Shown here one piece after another: positions 45,493 through 56,249 of a stretch of 64,000 nt of DNA. Source of the DNA: Ulota crispa (Eukaryota; Streptophyta; Bryopsida; Orthotrichales; Orthotrichaceae); assembly GCA_963920765.1 (NCBI GenBank), contig OY987244.1, forward strand, positions 3,598,501 through 3,662,500. The letters run 5' to 3'. Both the position numbers and the translations under genes were made by a program. Numbering within the stretch: position 1 is the stretch's first letter; the number at the start of each line of letters is the position of its first letter. The notes beneath the pieces were generated by a model. It saw only the letters and a program-made list of their open reading frames with translations. It did no database searches and was not told where the DNA came from.

Positions 45493-48400
45493 TCATGTCA
45501 AACTTGAACACCCCACCAACCTCAAAGATGTAAAGGAAGTCAAGTTCCCTACTCCTACTGGCAATGATGTCAAACTTGAACACGCATCCAAGCTCAAAGA
45601 TGTCAAGGAAGTCAAGTTCCCCACTCCTTCTGGCAATGATGTCAAACTTAAACACCCATCCAAGCTCAAAGATGTCAAGGAAGTCAGGTTCCACAATCCT
45701 TCCGGCAATGATGTCAAACTTGAACACCCATCCAAGCTCAAAGATGTCAAGGAAGTCAAGTTCCCCACTCCTTCCGGCAATAATGTCAAACTTGAACACC
45801 CCCCTAACCTCAAAGATGTCAAGGAAGTCAAGTTCCCCACTTCTTTCGGCAATGATGTCAAACTTGAACACCCATCCAAGCTCAAAGATCTCAAGGAAGT
45901 CAGGTTCCCCACTCCTTCCGGCAATGATGTCAAACTTGAACACCCCCCTAACCTCAAAGATGTCAAGGAAGTCAAGTTCCCCACTTCTTCCGGCAATGAT
46001 GTCAAACTTGAATACCCATCCAAGCTCAAAGATGTCAAGGAAGTCAGGTTCCCCACTCCTTCCGGCAATGATGTCAAACTTGAACACCCCCCTAACCTCA
46101 AAGATGTCAAGGAAGTCAAGTTCCCCACTTCTTCTGGCAATGATGTCAAACTTGAACACCCATCCAAGCTCAAAGATCTCAAGGAAGTCAGGTTCCCCAC
46201 TCCTTCCGGCAATGATGTCAAACTTGAACACCCCCCTAAGCTCAAAGATGTCAAGGAAGTCAGATTCCCCACTCCTTCTGGCAATGATGTCCAACTTGAA
46301 CACCCTCCTAATCTCAAAGATGTCAAGGAAATCAGATTCCACAATTCTTCCGGCAATGATGTCAAACTCGAACACCCATCCAACCTCAAGAATGTCAAAG
46401 AAGTCAATTTCCCCACTTCTTCCGGCAATGATGTCAAACTCGAACACCCATCCAAGCTCAAGAATGTCAAAGAAGTCAATTTCCCCACTCCTTCCGGCAA
46501 TGATGTCAAACTTGAACACCTCTCCAAGCTCAAAGATGTCAAGGAAGTCAAGTTTCCCACTTCTTCCGGCAATGATGTCAAACTTGAACACCTCTCCAAG
46601 CTCAAAGATGTCAAGGAAGTCAAGTTCCCCACTCCTTCCGGCAATGATGTCCAACTTATACACCCTCCTAATCTCAAAGATGTCAAGGAAATCAGATTCC
46701 ACAATCCTTCCGACAATGATGTCAAACTCGAACACCCATCCAAGCTCAAGAATGTCAAAGAAGTCAATTTCCCCACTTCTTCCGGCAATGATGTCAAACT
46801 CGAACACCCATCCAAGCTCAAAGATGTCAAGGAAGTCAGGTTCCCCACTTCTTCCGGCAATGATGTCAAACTCGAACACCCATCCAAGCTCAAGAATGTC
46901 AAAGAAGTCAATTTCCCCACTCCTTCCGGCAATGATGTCAAACTTGAACACCTCTCCAAGCTCAAAGATGTCAAGGAAGTCAGGTTCCCCACTCCTTCCG
47001 GCAATGATGTCCAACTTATACACCCTCCTAATCTCAAAGATGTCAAGGAAATCAGATTCCACAATCCTTCCAACAATGATGTCAAACTCGAACACCCATC
47101 CAAGCTCAAGAATGTCAAAGAAGTCAATTTCCCCACTTCTTCCGGCAATGATGTCAAACTCGAACACCCATCCAAGCTCAAGAATGTCAAAGAAGTCAAT
47201 TTCCCCACTCCTTCCGGCAATGATGTCAAACTTGAACACCTCTCCAACCTCAAAGATGTCAAGGAAGTCAGGTTCCCCACTTCTTCCGGCAATGATGTCA
47301 AACTTGAACACCCCCATAAGCTCAAAGATGTCAAGGAAGTCAAGTTCCCCACTTCTTCCGGCAATGATGTCAAACTCGAACACCCATCCAAGCTCAAGAA
47401 TGTCAAAGAAGTCAAATTCCCCACTCCTTCCGGCAATGATGTCAAACTTGAACACCCCCATAAGCTCAAAGATGTCAAGGAAGTCAAGTTCCCCACTTCT
47501 TCCGGCAATGATGTCAAACTTGAACACCTCTCCAAGCTCAAGAATGTCAACGAAGTCAATTTCCCCACTCCTTCCGGCAATGATGTCAAACTTGAACACC
47601 TCTCCAAGCTCAAAGATGTCAAGGAAGTCAAGTTTCCCACTTCTTCCGGCAATGATGTCAAACTTGAACACCTCTCCAAGCTCAAAGATGTCAAGGAAGT
47701 CAGGTTCCCCACTCCTTCTGGCAATGATGTCAAACTTGAACATCCATTCAACCTCAAAGATGTCAAAGAAGTCAGGTTCCACAATCCTTCCGGCAATGAT
47801 GTCAAACTTGAACACCTCTCCAAGCTCAAAGATGTCAAGGAAGTCAAGTTTCCCACTTCTTCCGGCAATGATGTCAAACTTGAACACCCCCATAAGCTCA
47901 AAGATGTCAAGGAAGTCAAGTTTCCCACTTCTTCCGGCAATGATGTCAAACTTGAACACCCATCCAAGCTCAAAGATCTCAAGGAAGTCAGGTTCGCCAC
48001 TCCTTCCGGCAATGATGTCAAACTTGAACACCTCTCCAAGCTCAAAGATGTCAAGGAAGTCAAGTTCCCCACTTCTTCCGGCAATGATGTCAAACTTGAA
48101 CACCCCCCTAACCTCAAAGATGTCAAGGAAGTCAAGTTCCCCACTCCTTCGGGCAATAATGTCAAACTTGAATACCCCCCTAACCTCAAAGATGTCAAGG
48201 AAGTCAAATTCCACAATCCTTCCGGCAATGATGTCAAACTTGAACACCTCTCCAAGCTCAAAGATGTCAAGGAAGTCAAGTTCCCCACTCCTTCCGGCAA
48301 TGATGTCAAACTTGAACACCAATCCAAGCTCAAAGATGTCAAGGAAATCAGATTCCACAATCCTTCTGGCAATGATGTCAAACTCGAACACCCATCCAAG

Positions 48401-49161
48401 CTCAAGAATGTCAAAGTAGTCAATTTCCCCACTCCTTCCGGCAATGATGTCAAACTTGAACAATGACTCAAGTTCAAAGATATCAAAGAGCTCAAGTTCC
48501 CCACTTCTTTTGGCAATTTAATCAAGTTTCTACATCTCCTCAAATCTAAACTCTTTAAAAAACCGAAAGCTGCTAATTGCATTAAAGTGCTCTCTAGAGT
48601 CAAAAGACACTCCATATCATTTGTCAACAATGATTTTGTTGATAAAATAGATGTTGGCAAACATCCAAAAAATGAACATCCTCTCAAGTGCAAAACATTC
48701 AAAGATGTCCAAGTTCTCCATAGATTTGGAGTATCAACCAACTTGGTCCAATTCAAATCCACTTCAATCTCCTTTGACAAATGGCAATCTTCTTCTTCAA
48801 TTGCTTCAACCCTATCATGTGAAATCTCCTTAGAATTCATCAAATGCAACGCTGATCCATAAGATCTATTCTCTCCCGCATTCTTGAATGACCTCGATTT
48901 TATGTTTGAAGACTTGACTCTCCTTTCAAGAGCTTGAGATACTTCCTCTGATATTTCAACCATAAACAACTTCAATCCATGGGACCGTCCACCAATTGAC
49001 AACAACAACCTCAAATTGTGAAGAGTTTCTTCCAAATTGCACTCATCACTCCAAAATACCAATAGCCGAAGCTTGCCCAAATCACATGAATGGTCTTTCA
49101 AAAGACAAGACACATGGCTCAAAGATGCTTTCCAAGAAATGCCTTCAAGCTTCTCAACATC
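45493..49161 (-). CDS. Exon 3: leucine-rich repeat domain
   Basis: Begins DVEKLEGISWKASLSHVSC, with a linker typical of the NB-ARC/LRR junction, followed by irregular LRRs (LVDTPNLWRTWTSLNVLHLRG). From about 48460 down to 45540 come about 40 units of 24 residues on the pattern LTSLTSLSLxxCSSLTSLPEE/GVGN. Variation concentrates at a few positions in each unit (S/R before L, the two residues before C, E/G near the end), the solvent-exposed side. It ends after a degenerate last unit (FTSLRLVGCSSLT). The units are far more alike than in most NLRs, a sign of recent tandem expansion. Confidence 0.93.
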   Translation of the reverse strand, partial: DVEKLEGISWKASLSHVSCLLKDHSCDLGKLRLLVFWSDECNLEETLHNLRLLLSIGGRSHGLKLFMVEISEEVSQALERRVKSSNIKSRSFKNAGENRSYGSALHLMNSKEISHDRVEAIEEEDCHLSKEIEVDLNWTKLVDTPNLWRTWTSLNVLHLRGCSFFGCLPTSILSTKSLLTNDMECLLTLESTLMQLAAFGFLKSLDLRRCRNLIKLPKEVGNLSSLISLNLSHCSSLTSLPEGVGKLTTLTFLSLDGCSSLTSLPEGLWNLISLTSLSLDWCSSLTSLPEGVGNLTSLTSLSLERCSSLTSLPEGLWNLTSLTSLRLGGYSSLTLLPEGVGNLTSLTSLRLGGCSSLTSLPEEVGNLTSLTSLSLERCSSLTSLPEGVANLTSLRSLSLDGCSSLTSLPEEVGNLTSLTSLSLWGCSSLTSLPEEVGNLTSLTSLSLERCSSLTSLPEGLWNLTSLTSLRLNGCSSLTSLPEGVGNLTSLTSLSLERCSSLTSLPEEVGNLTSLTSLSLERCSSLTSLPEGVGKLTSLTFLSLERCSSLTSLPEEVGNLTSLTSLSLWGCSSLTSLPEGVGNLTSLTFLSLDGCSSLTSLPEEVGNLTSLTSLSLWGCSSLTSLPEEVGNLTSLTSLRLERCSSLTSLPEGVGKLTSLTFLSLDGCSSLTSLPEEVGKLTSLTFLSLDGCSSLTSLLEGLWNLISLTSLRLGGCISWTSLPEGVGNLTSLTSLSLERCSSLTSLPEGVGKLTSLTFLSLDGCSSLTSLPEEVGNLTSLTSLSLDGCSSLTSLPEEVGKLTSLTFLSLDGCSSLTSLSEGLWNLISLTSLRLGGCISWTSLPEGVGNLTSLTSLSLERCSSLTSLPEEVGNLTSLTSLSLERCSSLTSLPEGVGKLTSLTFLSLDGCSSLTSLPEEVGKLTSLTFLRLDGCSSLTSLPEELWNLISLTSLRLGGCSSWTSLPEGVGNLTSLTSLSLGGCSSLTSLPEGVGNLTSLRSLSLDGCSSLTSLPEEVGNLTSLTSLRLGGCSSLTSLPEGVGNLTSLTSLSLDGYSSLTSLPEEVGNLTSLTSLRLGGCSSLTSLPEGVGNLTSLRSLSLDGCSSLTSLPKEVGNLTSLTSLRLGGCSSLTLLPEGVGNLTSLTSLSLDGCSSLTSLPEGLWNLTSLTSLSLDGCLSLTSLPEGVGNLTSLTSLSLDACSSLTSLPVGVGNLTSFTSLRLVGCSSLT

Positions 49162-52100
49162 CTACATTTCAACAAGTATAAACTCATCAACATGTGGTGC
49201 TTATACAAATGACAAGGTGAAAAATAAACTCAATTTTAAAGCACCTTATTGGTTCCAAATCACCAAAAAGACAATAACTTCTAAACAACTCTTTCTATAT
49301 ATGCAACACGTTACAAGCAATTCATCCATATTCCACATGTTCAAATCATACCTTGCATGTCAATCCACCTTCAGGTATCAATGATGTGTTCCAAATTCTC
49401 GTGCCAACATACTCATTCTTAGCAATCATCCGTCCCATGTCACGTAGATGGTCATGCATATCAAGAACTTCACCTTCTTTGTGCACTTTCATCAATGACA
49501 TATCAATCAATCTTTGCAATTCCCGCACTGGAAGAGTGTTGTCTTTAGCCCATATTTGCAAAGCTCTCTCCTTTGATATACCTTCAGGATACACATCTTT
49601 ACAAAAGAAACAAGCCATATCTAGAAACATTCTCTTCTCAACTTCATTGCTCAATCCGTCAAAGCTTATTCGCAAAGTGTTCCAAACTTCATCATTACCA
49701 TCTAGGCTTCTTCCTCTCTTCATCCTTTGCACAGCATGTTCCCAACTTCGTAGCTTTCTTCTTCCTTGAAGGAATGCACCCATCACTTTTAAGCTCAAAG
49801 GCAAGCCGTTGCAAGCTTCCACAACACGCTTGACCAAGTCAACAAAGTTTGGTGTCAATAAATCATCATTCCAAGAAAGATGGATATTGAAGAGCTTTGT
49901 GGCTGCCACATCATTCAATGCCTCAACCTCAAATCTTCCCTCTTCTCTCACAAACGCTTTTATTGAGCTCCAATTCCGTGTTGTCAAGATTATTGTAGTA
50001 CCCTTGCTAGCATGCACCACATCAAGAGGAACCACATCATGAACTTGGTTTTCATCCTTGATATCATCCAATATCAAAAGAACCTTCTTTGTGGCCAACA
50101 ACTCTCTCATCATCTTTTGAGCATGCTCCAAGTCTTGGCATCTCTCTCTACATCCAAGGTCTTGCAAAATCTTGCACGATAATTGGTGTGAACCATGATA
50201 ATCTTTTGATTGCGCAATAAAACAATGTCCGTGATATGCAGACCGAATGCTCATATCATTGTATATTGCCCTTGCAAGCGTCGTCTTCCCAATTCCACCC
50301 ATGCCAACTATTCCCACATAACTCATGTTCAAAAAACCTTGTGCTTTCAACACTTGAGTATCCAAATCAACCTCTTCATTTGGCAACACTCTTGATTCAT
50401 CCACCACTTCCTTGTGCAATTCTTTTGCTCTATCCACCTTCACATACACAAATCTCACAATCAAAAGGACTACCAAAATATTGCAAATCCAATTCACCCC
50501 CACCACAATCAATTCAAAGTGCAACAATAAATGAATAGTTCAAACATATCCAACTCAATGCATGTCTGTTCAAGATCTTGCACCTGCAAAGTACAAGTGC
50601 CAAGGACCTTGAGATCTCTTCTTAGATCACAAAGATCAAATTGTGCAACCATTTTGTACGAATATATGCCCATCAAAAATTTCCTTTTCATGTTTGAGAG
50701 CCTCCCACAAATATCAAAAAACATTGGGCGTGAAAGAGGATCAAAGGCCCAACACTCTCGAATCAAATCTGTGAGCTCCCCAAAATTGCTTGGTAAATCA
50801 GGTCTCAAACCCTCCCCTCCTTGACCACTTTTGTCTAATATCTTCTTCAACACATCCTTGCGCTTCAAAGCAACATATGGTTGAGTTCCTGAAAGTATCA
50901 TTGAACATATCATAGCAAATGACCACACATCAGCTTGCAATGGATACATAGGACTTCCGCTCTCTTTGTACATTTCAGGAGCCATGTATCCAGAAGTGCC
51001 AATGGTATGTTGTGTTGGCTCTTTACTCTTTGGCACGCTATAAACCTCCAAATGAGACATCCCGTAGTCTGTCAACTTGACCACACGAAGAGGATCAAAC
51101 TCCCTCAATGTTATTGGGCCTAATAACACATTTCCCGGCTTCAAGTCAAGATGAGCCACTTGCATGTCGTGAAGGTAGTGCATACCCTTTGCAATTTGGT
51201 GCATGATGTCAATTGCAAGATGATAAGGAATGGGTTGTGTGATCTTCTCCAATGCATCAATCAAACTCATGTCCATTTGCTCCATCACCATCCACATTTC
51301 AACCTCTCCTTTGTCATCACCCTCTAAAGCTCCAAATTCTTTGTCAACCCCACATCCATAGAATTGAACAAGATTTGGATGGCTCAAACCTGCCAATATG
51401 CCAACTTCCTTCAAAGAACTTACAATAAGTTCTCGATTTACTTTCAACACTTTGGTTGCACTCATAAGTCCCAACCAATTTGTCTCAAACACACATGCAC
51501 AACTTCCTTCACCAATATTTCTGATAATAGTAGGTTTCTCCAAATTAGGTAGAACCTCCAAATCATTCAAGTCTCCGCCATCAACTCGCTCCAAGTTTCT
51601 CAATCGCAGTAACATATGATTCACAATCTCACACTCTTCCACACCTTTGTAATCTTCAAGCCTCTTCTTCATCACCCGTTTGTCTTCTTCAACTTCTTCA
51701 TAAGAAGCACCGTCAAATTGGATACTCATCATGCCATGTGATACACCTAGATGGCACTTCAAAAACATGCCATGTGCACAATCATAGCAACACTTTAAAT
51801 CGCAAAGCAACTCTCGAAAAGCTTCCTTGTTTTGGAGTTGAAGCACCACCGCATGACACCACTTTTCTTGCTCACAAGTTCTTTTAACCAACTCCACCTT
51901 CTCATGAAGGCAACATAAGTCTTCAAACACATACTTCATCTCAAAACCATCCTTACCAGCTGATAACATTGTCCAAACCTCCTTAGACACTTGGATGAGC
52001 TTGCCAACCAAATGAACACATTGATTCTTATTCAACACTTTTGTCTTTGCCGATGATTCCATAAGTTTCAAAGACTTCTCAAGGCCTTGTACAAGGTTGA

Positions 52101-52242
52101 GCAACTTCTCACAATGCCCTCTTCGACGTTGTAAAACAACCTTCTTTCTCCTGCCAAAAAGACCTCCATTAGCAATGATGTTGCCTTGCTCAACAAATAC
52201 AAACTCAAGCAACAAGGCAAGTAGTACAAGATGATTGAGCAT
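45493..52242 (-). CDS. Protein kinase - NB-ARC - LRR resistance-type protein (three exons)
   Basis: Three minus-strand blocks join in phase 0 at consensus splice sites: 52242-50584 (553 codons), 50437-49352 (362 codons) and 49161-45493 (1222 codons plus stop), giving about 2137 residues. Introns are 146 and 190 bp, with donors CAG|GTGCAA and AAG|GTATGA and acceptors GTGAAG and AATGTAG. Order: short hydrophobic N-terminus, helical region, protein kinase, NB-ARC, some 40 LRRs. This is the PK-NB-LRR (PNL) class known from mosses. It probably acts as an intracellular immune receptor, with the LRRs sensing, NB-ARC switching on nucleotide exchange, and the kinase/helical part signalling. All diagnostic motifs are intact, so it looks functional. 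The start is ATG at 52240-52242; an upstream TTG in frame is not used. The splice model is inferred, not shown by RNA. Confidence 0.85.
45540..48460. repeat. 72 bp tandem array encoding the LRRs
   Basis: About 40 head-to-tail 72 bp units with core phrases GGCAATGATGTCAAACTTGA and CTCAAAGATGTCAAGGAAGT (plus strand). Higher-order similarity is visible: neighbouring groups of two to six units recur as blocks (for example the block at 46310-46510 recurs at 46670-46780 and 47030-47230). Because the period is a multiple of three and no unit has a stop in the other frames, long shadow ORFs run across on both strands. Confidence 0.95.
49352..50437 (-). CDS. Exon 2: NB-ARC domain
   Basis: 362 codons. 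Motifs in order: P-loop GIVGMGGIGKTTLARAIY, kinase-2 KKVLLILDDIKD, RNBS-B GTTIILTTRNW, GLPL as CNGLPLSLKVMG, RNBS-D-like MFLDMACFFCKD, and MHD as EVLDMHDHLRDMGRMI. An intact MHD and the Asp pair in kinase-2 indicate a working nucleotide switch. The LDMACFF sequence is closer to TIR-type NLRs of flowering plants. Part of the adjacent intron (50438-50583) is also open and would add a hydrophobic stretch if retained. Confidence 0.92.
50584..52242 (-). CDS. Exon 1: N-terminal helical region and protein kinase
   Basis: Residues 1-20 are hydrophobic (MLNHLVLLALLLEFVFVEQ), a possible membrane anchor, followed by RRKK. Residues about 35-210 are predicted-helical with many Leu, Lys and Cys, recalling the four-helix bundle of MLKL-like and RPW8-type proteins; this comparison is by composition only. 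Kinase: glycine loop IGEGSCACVF (about 243-252), Lys in SATKVLKV (about 267), catalytic loop HLDLKPGNVLL (HLD instead of HRD), DYG instead of DFG (about 392), GYMAPEMY, DVWSFAMI and a final Arg in LSRPMFFDI. The Lys, the catalytic Asp, the Asn and the metal-binding Asp remain, so activity is possible. Relation to tyrosine-kinase-like plant kinases is likely. Confidence 0.85.
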
Positions 52243-52977
52243 TTCACACAAGAATACTCTTGAATAAATTCATAGGTAGTTCAAATCAATCAAAAATTTC
52301 ATCTCATTTACCAAGGCTACAAATACACAACCTTAAATCAACCAAAATATGCAACATCAAAGAGCTACAAGAACACATTTCAATTGTAATCCTAATTACA
52401 CTTGCAATTTCAAACAAAACCAACATTCCAATTGCACTTACCACATGGTCCACATGACTTTTATGCATTTGCAAAAGGCAGCAACTGCCAAAAGGCTCAT
52501 CATCCACATCAAAGGAAGTGCCATCTAATTCAACATGCCACAAAACATAATCTTCAATATTTTACATCACATTCCAAACACAAGACAATCATAAACTATC
52601 ATCCAAGCACATCAAATTGCAAGGGTTCAAACAACCCTCAAACATGTTCATCAATCAAACAAAAATCAACCCCAAAAAACTTTCATAACATAAAAGTTCC
52701 ATATCAAACTCTACCCATGCAAACCTCTACCAAGCCAAACATCACATACTTTGCTCAATTACATCAACAACTATACGAAGCACACACCATACCACTTTCA
52801 TAACTACAACCACATAACGCAAAGCCATAGACTACCAATATGATAATGCAAATTTATGGCATACATTACAATCCATTTGCCAATTAAGAGACAATCTAAC
52901 AATTTACTTTGAGCATCACATCAAAAACAAAATTACAAGATTGATTATCCCATGCCATACAATATAGAGTACAAGTG
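52243..52977. other. Probable promoter and 5' region of the PK-NB-LRR gene
   Basis: AT-rich sequence upstream of the gene. No TATA box assigned with confidence; the plus-strand ORF across 52402-52803 looks incidental (His/Thr/Asn-rich low complexity). Confidence 0.3.
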
Positions 52978-53120
52978 CACTAGAAGAAAAATGTGTCCTA
53001 ATCAATTGGTTCACAATGACTACAAATGTCCTAAACAACTATACAATGACTCAATTACATTTGTTTAGGACATTTGTAACTATTGTGATCTAGTTGTTTA
53101 TTTCACATTTTCCTCTAGTG
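52978..53120. mobile_element. CACTA-superfamily MITE with 3 bp target duplication
   Basis: 143 bp. Left end CACTAGAAGAAAAATGTG; right end CACATTTTCCTCTAGTG, its near-perfect inverse (CACTAGAGGAAAATGTG). It is flanked on both sides by GTG (52975-52977 and 53121-53123), the 3 bp duplication expected of CACTA elements. The interior also folds (ACAAATGTCCTAAACAACTA against its inverse around GTTTAGGACATTTGT). Confidence 0.85.
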
Positions 53121-53123
53121 GTG

Positions 53124-55929
53124 TTTCATTGTGTAATCGAGTTCTAGTTTTTCTAGTAGAACAGAAGCATGACTAATAAAAATCCATAATACAACCACTT
53201 TATAAAAACCCACAAACAACACATATGCATGGAAACTACAATCCTAGAAGCGTGCGACACCATGAAAATGCATCCTCATTGGCATTTGGATGACAATTCC
53301 AATGCATCAAAAATTGCCTTATCTAAGTATTATATATAGAAATTCCAAGCCTTGAAATTTCTCCAATACGCCATTGTTTGTCTAAGACCAAAATAAGAGC
53401 TAACAACAAGTGAATCATACACATCCAACCTCAATAACAAAAGATTGGGTCAAAAGGGAATCTAGTGGGTCAATGCAACAGCTCTTTGCAACAAGATTCA
53501 AATCTGACCTCAAATGCGTAAGCGCAACAAATTAGAGTTATTGACATACAAAACAAAAGTTGCAATCCCTAATAGTGTCATGTCAACTTTAGAAGAACAA
53601 GGCTCTACTTCACAATAATTGCACAAACCTCAAACATTGTCAATTTCCCATTTAGAAAACAACACACTACCAAACAAGGGTCCATTGATTTCTTTGTATT
53701 ATATCTACTTATTCAAAACCTATGTTGGATTACCAATAAACAAAGCAATGATGCCAAGTCAAAGAAAGCAAGTCAACCATATCCAAAACAACCTCATGTG
53801 TTCTTGAACCCTTAATCATACTAATTACCAAGACCTCAATTCTAAACTTGTTCTTTGCCAGTCAAAACCTAAAGAGCAATCAATCAACAAGTACCTAAAC
53901 TTGTTGTAAACATCTCAAAGTACCAATTACTACAACAAATCACACAAATGTCAATCTTAAAGAAGACACACTACATTGACTAAACAAAACATTGATAAAA
54001 GTAGATTGATAATGAAACCAAAGTACATAAGAAAATACACTACAACAAATTCTCCAAAGATACTAATAATTTGCACATCCAACAATTATGTCTTATGCTA
54101 AACAAGCAATACAACAAAAAAATCGCGACCATTTAAACCAAAACTTCAATCCAAATGTACTTAAAAACGACCTCAAGCATTCATTCAAATAATAGTATTA
54201 TAGAGCTCTTCTCATGTGTTTCCAAACCTTTGGGTCAAAAAGTTGAGATCATACCTACAAGTCTTGGAAAATTTCAAAATCACAAAGAAGGAAAAAATGT
54301 AGAGCCGTTGATATCTCAATTTCATACTTCAATTCCATTCTATGATATTGGTTACAAAAGCATCATTTCAAATTAAAACATCTAGGTTTTGATGGTATCT
54401 AACAAAAAGGCCATGACTTGGCATTTCATTTTTTGTGGACCCAAATTATGGCCTAACGGCCATGTTAAATCTAATCCTTTGACCGTCAAACTTTGAAAAT
54501 GTCTTTTGAATTTTGACCTTGACTCACACCGTATAAACTTGGAGGTTGATCTCAAACATCAAACCAGTAAAAAAACAAAGATTGCAACCTCTAAGGACCC
54601 TATATTGGCCTTGACTTCTATTATGGAGCAACCATGAGCTTTGCAAGTTACTATTGCATACTAAAAGACAAGTGACAACATAGTTTGTTACTATTAATAA
54701 AATCAAAATTTGCAAATAAACACTTGCAAATTGTGTTTTCCAATTTATTGGGTGCTCATACAATTACCTTATTTATTTAATTATCATCATTTTCATACTA
54801 ATTGAAGTGAAAAACTTAAAAAGACATATCCAACAACCTAGTTTGTTCAATTACTAGTCCTATTCATTCACATAGATTAAAATATAACATGAATTTATGT
54901 GCTCCACACTTGGTCCGCCACTCAATAAATTAGCCAATTTAACCACCAGGATCATTTCAAACAACAACAACAAAATTAAGGTATTCCTTTGCATGAAGGA
55001 AATTGAACTCCTAAATATGTTGAATAGTACTTCTTCATATTTGTTGAATTATTTTGGGCATGGAGTTTCTTTACTCAAAGTATTTTTGGTCTATGTCATA
55101 ATCAAATATCCTCTCACAAAAATTAAAAAAACAACTTGAAAGTGAAGTTTTCACATATTCATATCAATTATACAATTAAGGGACAAAACTCAAGTACTAC
55201 ATAATCTAGTTATAATGAGTAGATAAAAGGTTATCAAAAAACTTTGGCTCAAATTACATTTGCCTTAATGTAACAAGTTTTATTTCTAGATTATAAACAA
55301 ATATACTCCATGCCATGTGTTTCTTTTCAAGGATAAGTTTGAAATCTAGATCCACTAGATCCACTAGATCACTAAAGAACATGATTTATTCAGAGTTTGA
55401 AAAAACATCCTTTCTTTATTCCATTTGTTTCTCTAAAACCTGGGGTACTCGTCTATTTTGAAGAAAACAAAAAGCAAAAGATTTTTCTTCATCAAAGAAT
55501 TAGAATAAAGATGCTTGATATCACAGTGTGTACACCTCCAACACTCAATGCTCCTTTATAGTATCACATACCATTAGCAAGACCTGACTATGAAAAATGG
55601 CTCAAACTCCTGTAGGAGACATTCATCTTGAGGCCGGTGGGGAATCAAAAAAATTGAAATGCATTCAAATAAAAAGACTTCATTAACTTCATCCAAGTTC
55701 TTTGTTCAACTTTCTTCAATACTCATCCATGATGAAGTGAATCTCGACATGTCACAAGTTGTATAATATAATATTCTCTTCGAGACGGTCTTGAACCATT
55801 TCTTTTCAATCTAGCCTACTGGTTGTCAATACTACCCAGGTTAATCGAAGGTCAAGGTCAAAAAAGACACTCTCGCCCTTTTAACTAACCTGAAAACAAG
55901 TGGAAGACAAAAGAAACCGGTACGGACAC
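53124..55929. other. AT-rich intergenic stretch
   Basis: No gene, RNA gene or clear repeat recognised. Short ORFs have low-complexity composition. Confidence 0.4.
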
Positions 55930-56248
55930 TACACTTAACATTGCATTTAGGTTGTCCCACACTAATTTCTTGACGACATATTAGTGGTATTACATCATTT
56001 AGATATTTACGGCTGCTACAGTAATCTTCATCACTAAGTATTGCAGTAAATAAATTTTAAAAGGTTTATTAACAACAACAAAGTTCTAGAACAACAAACT
56101 CATGGCTTTTAAGTTGTAAATCATGTGAAATCCAGGTTTTTAGAGAGTTGCATGCACCTCCAAGTGGTCAAATAATGAGTCATGAGATAATTTTCCAGGG
56201 TAAGGCAACTTAATTGTCAAGGCAACCTAAATGGAATATTCAATGTAG
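55930..56248. mobile_element. TIR element family T1, copy 3 (inverted relative to copy 1)
   Basis: Starts TACACTTAACATTGCATTTAG and ends CAACCTAAATGGAATATTCA. Internal blocks match copy 1 in reverse complement (CACACTAATTTCTTGAC, ACTCATGGCTTTTAAGTTG, CCTCCAAGTGGTCAAATAATG). Confidence 0.7.
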
Positions 56249-56249
56249 G

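Noticed and set aside
45564-48419. 951-codon plus-strand ORF with a repeated MMSNLNTHPSSKMSRKS unit
   Set aside because: Antisense shadow of the LRR array. Open only because the 72 bp unit lacks stops in this frame; no start context or domain.
45540-48460. CRISPR-like or satellite array
   Set aside because: Regular 72 bp period without spacers; it is a coding LRR array continuous with an NLR gene.
45308-48463. 1051-codon minus-strand ORF with a repeated FDIIAGRSGE unit
   Set aside because: Shadow of the LRR array in another frame. The LRR frame has motif sense (LxxLxxLxL), continues in phase from the NB-ARC exon and extends beyond the array; this one does not.
49353-49769. Plus-strand ORFs of 86-138 codons opposite NB-ARC and kinase
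   Set aside because: Antisense to clear, motif-bearing exons.
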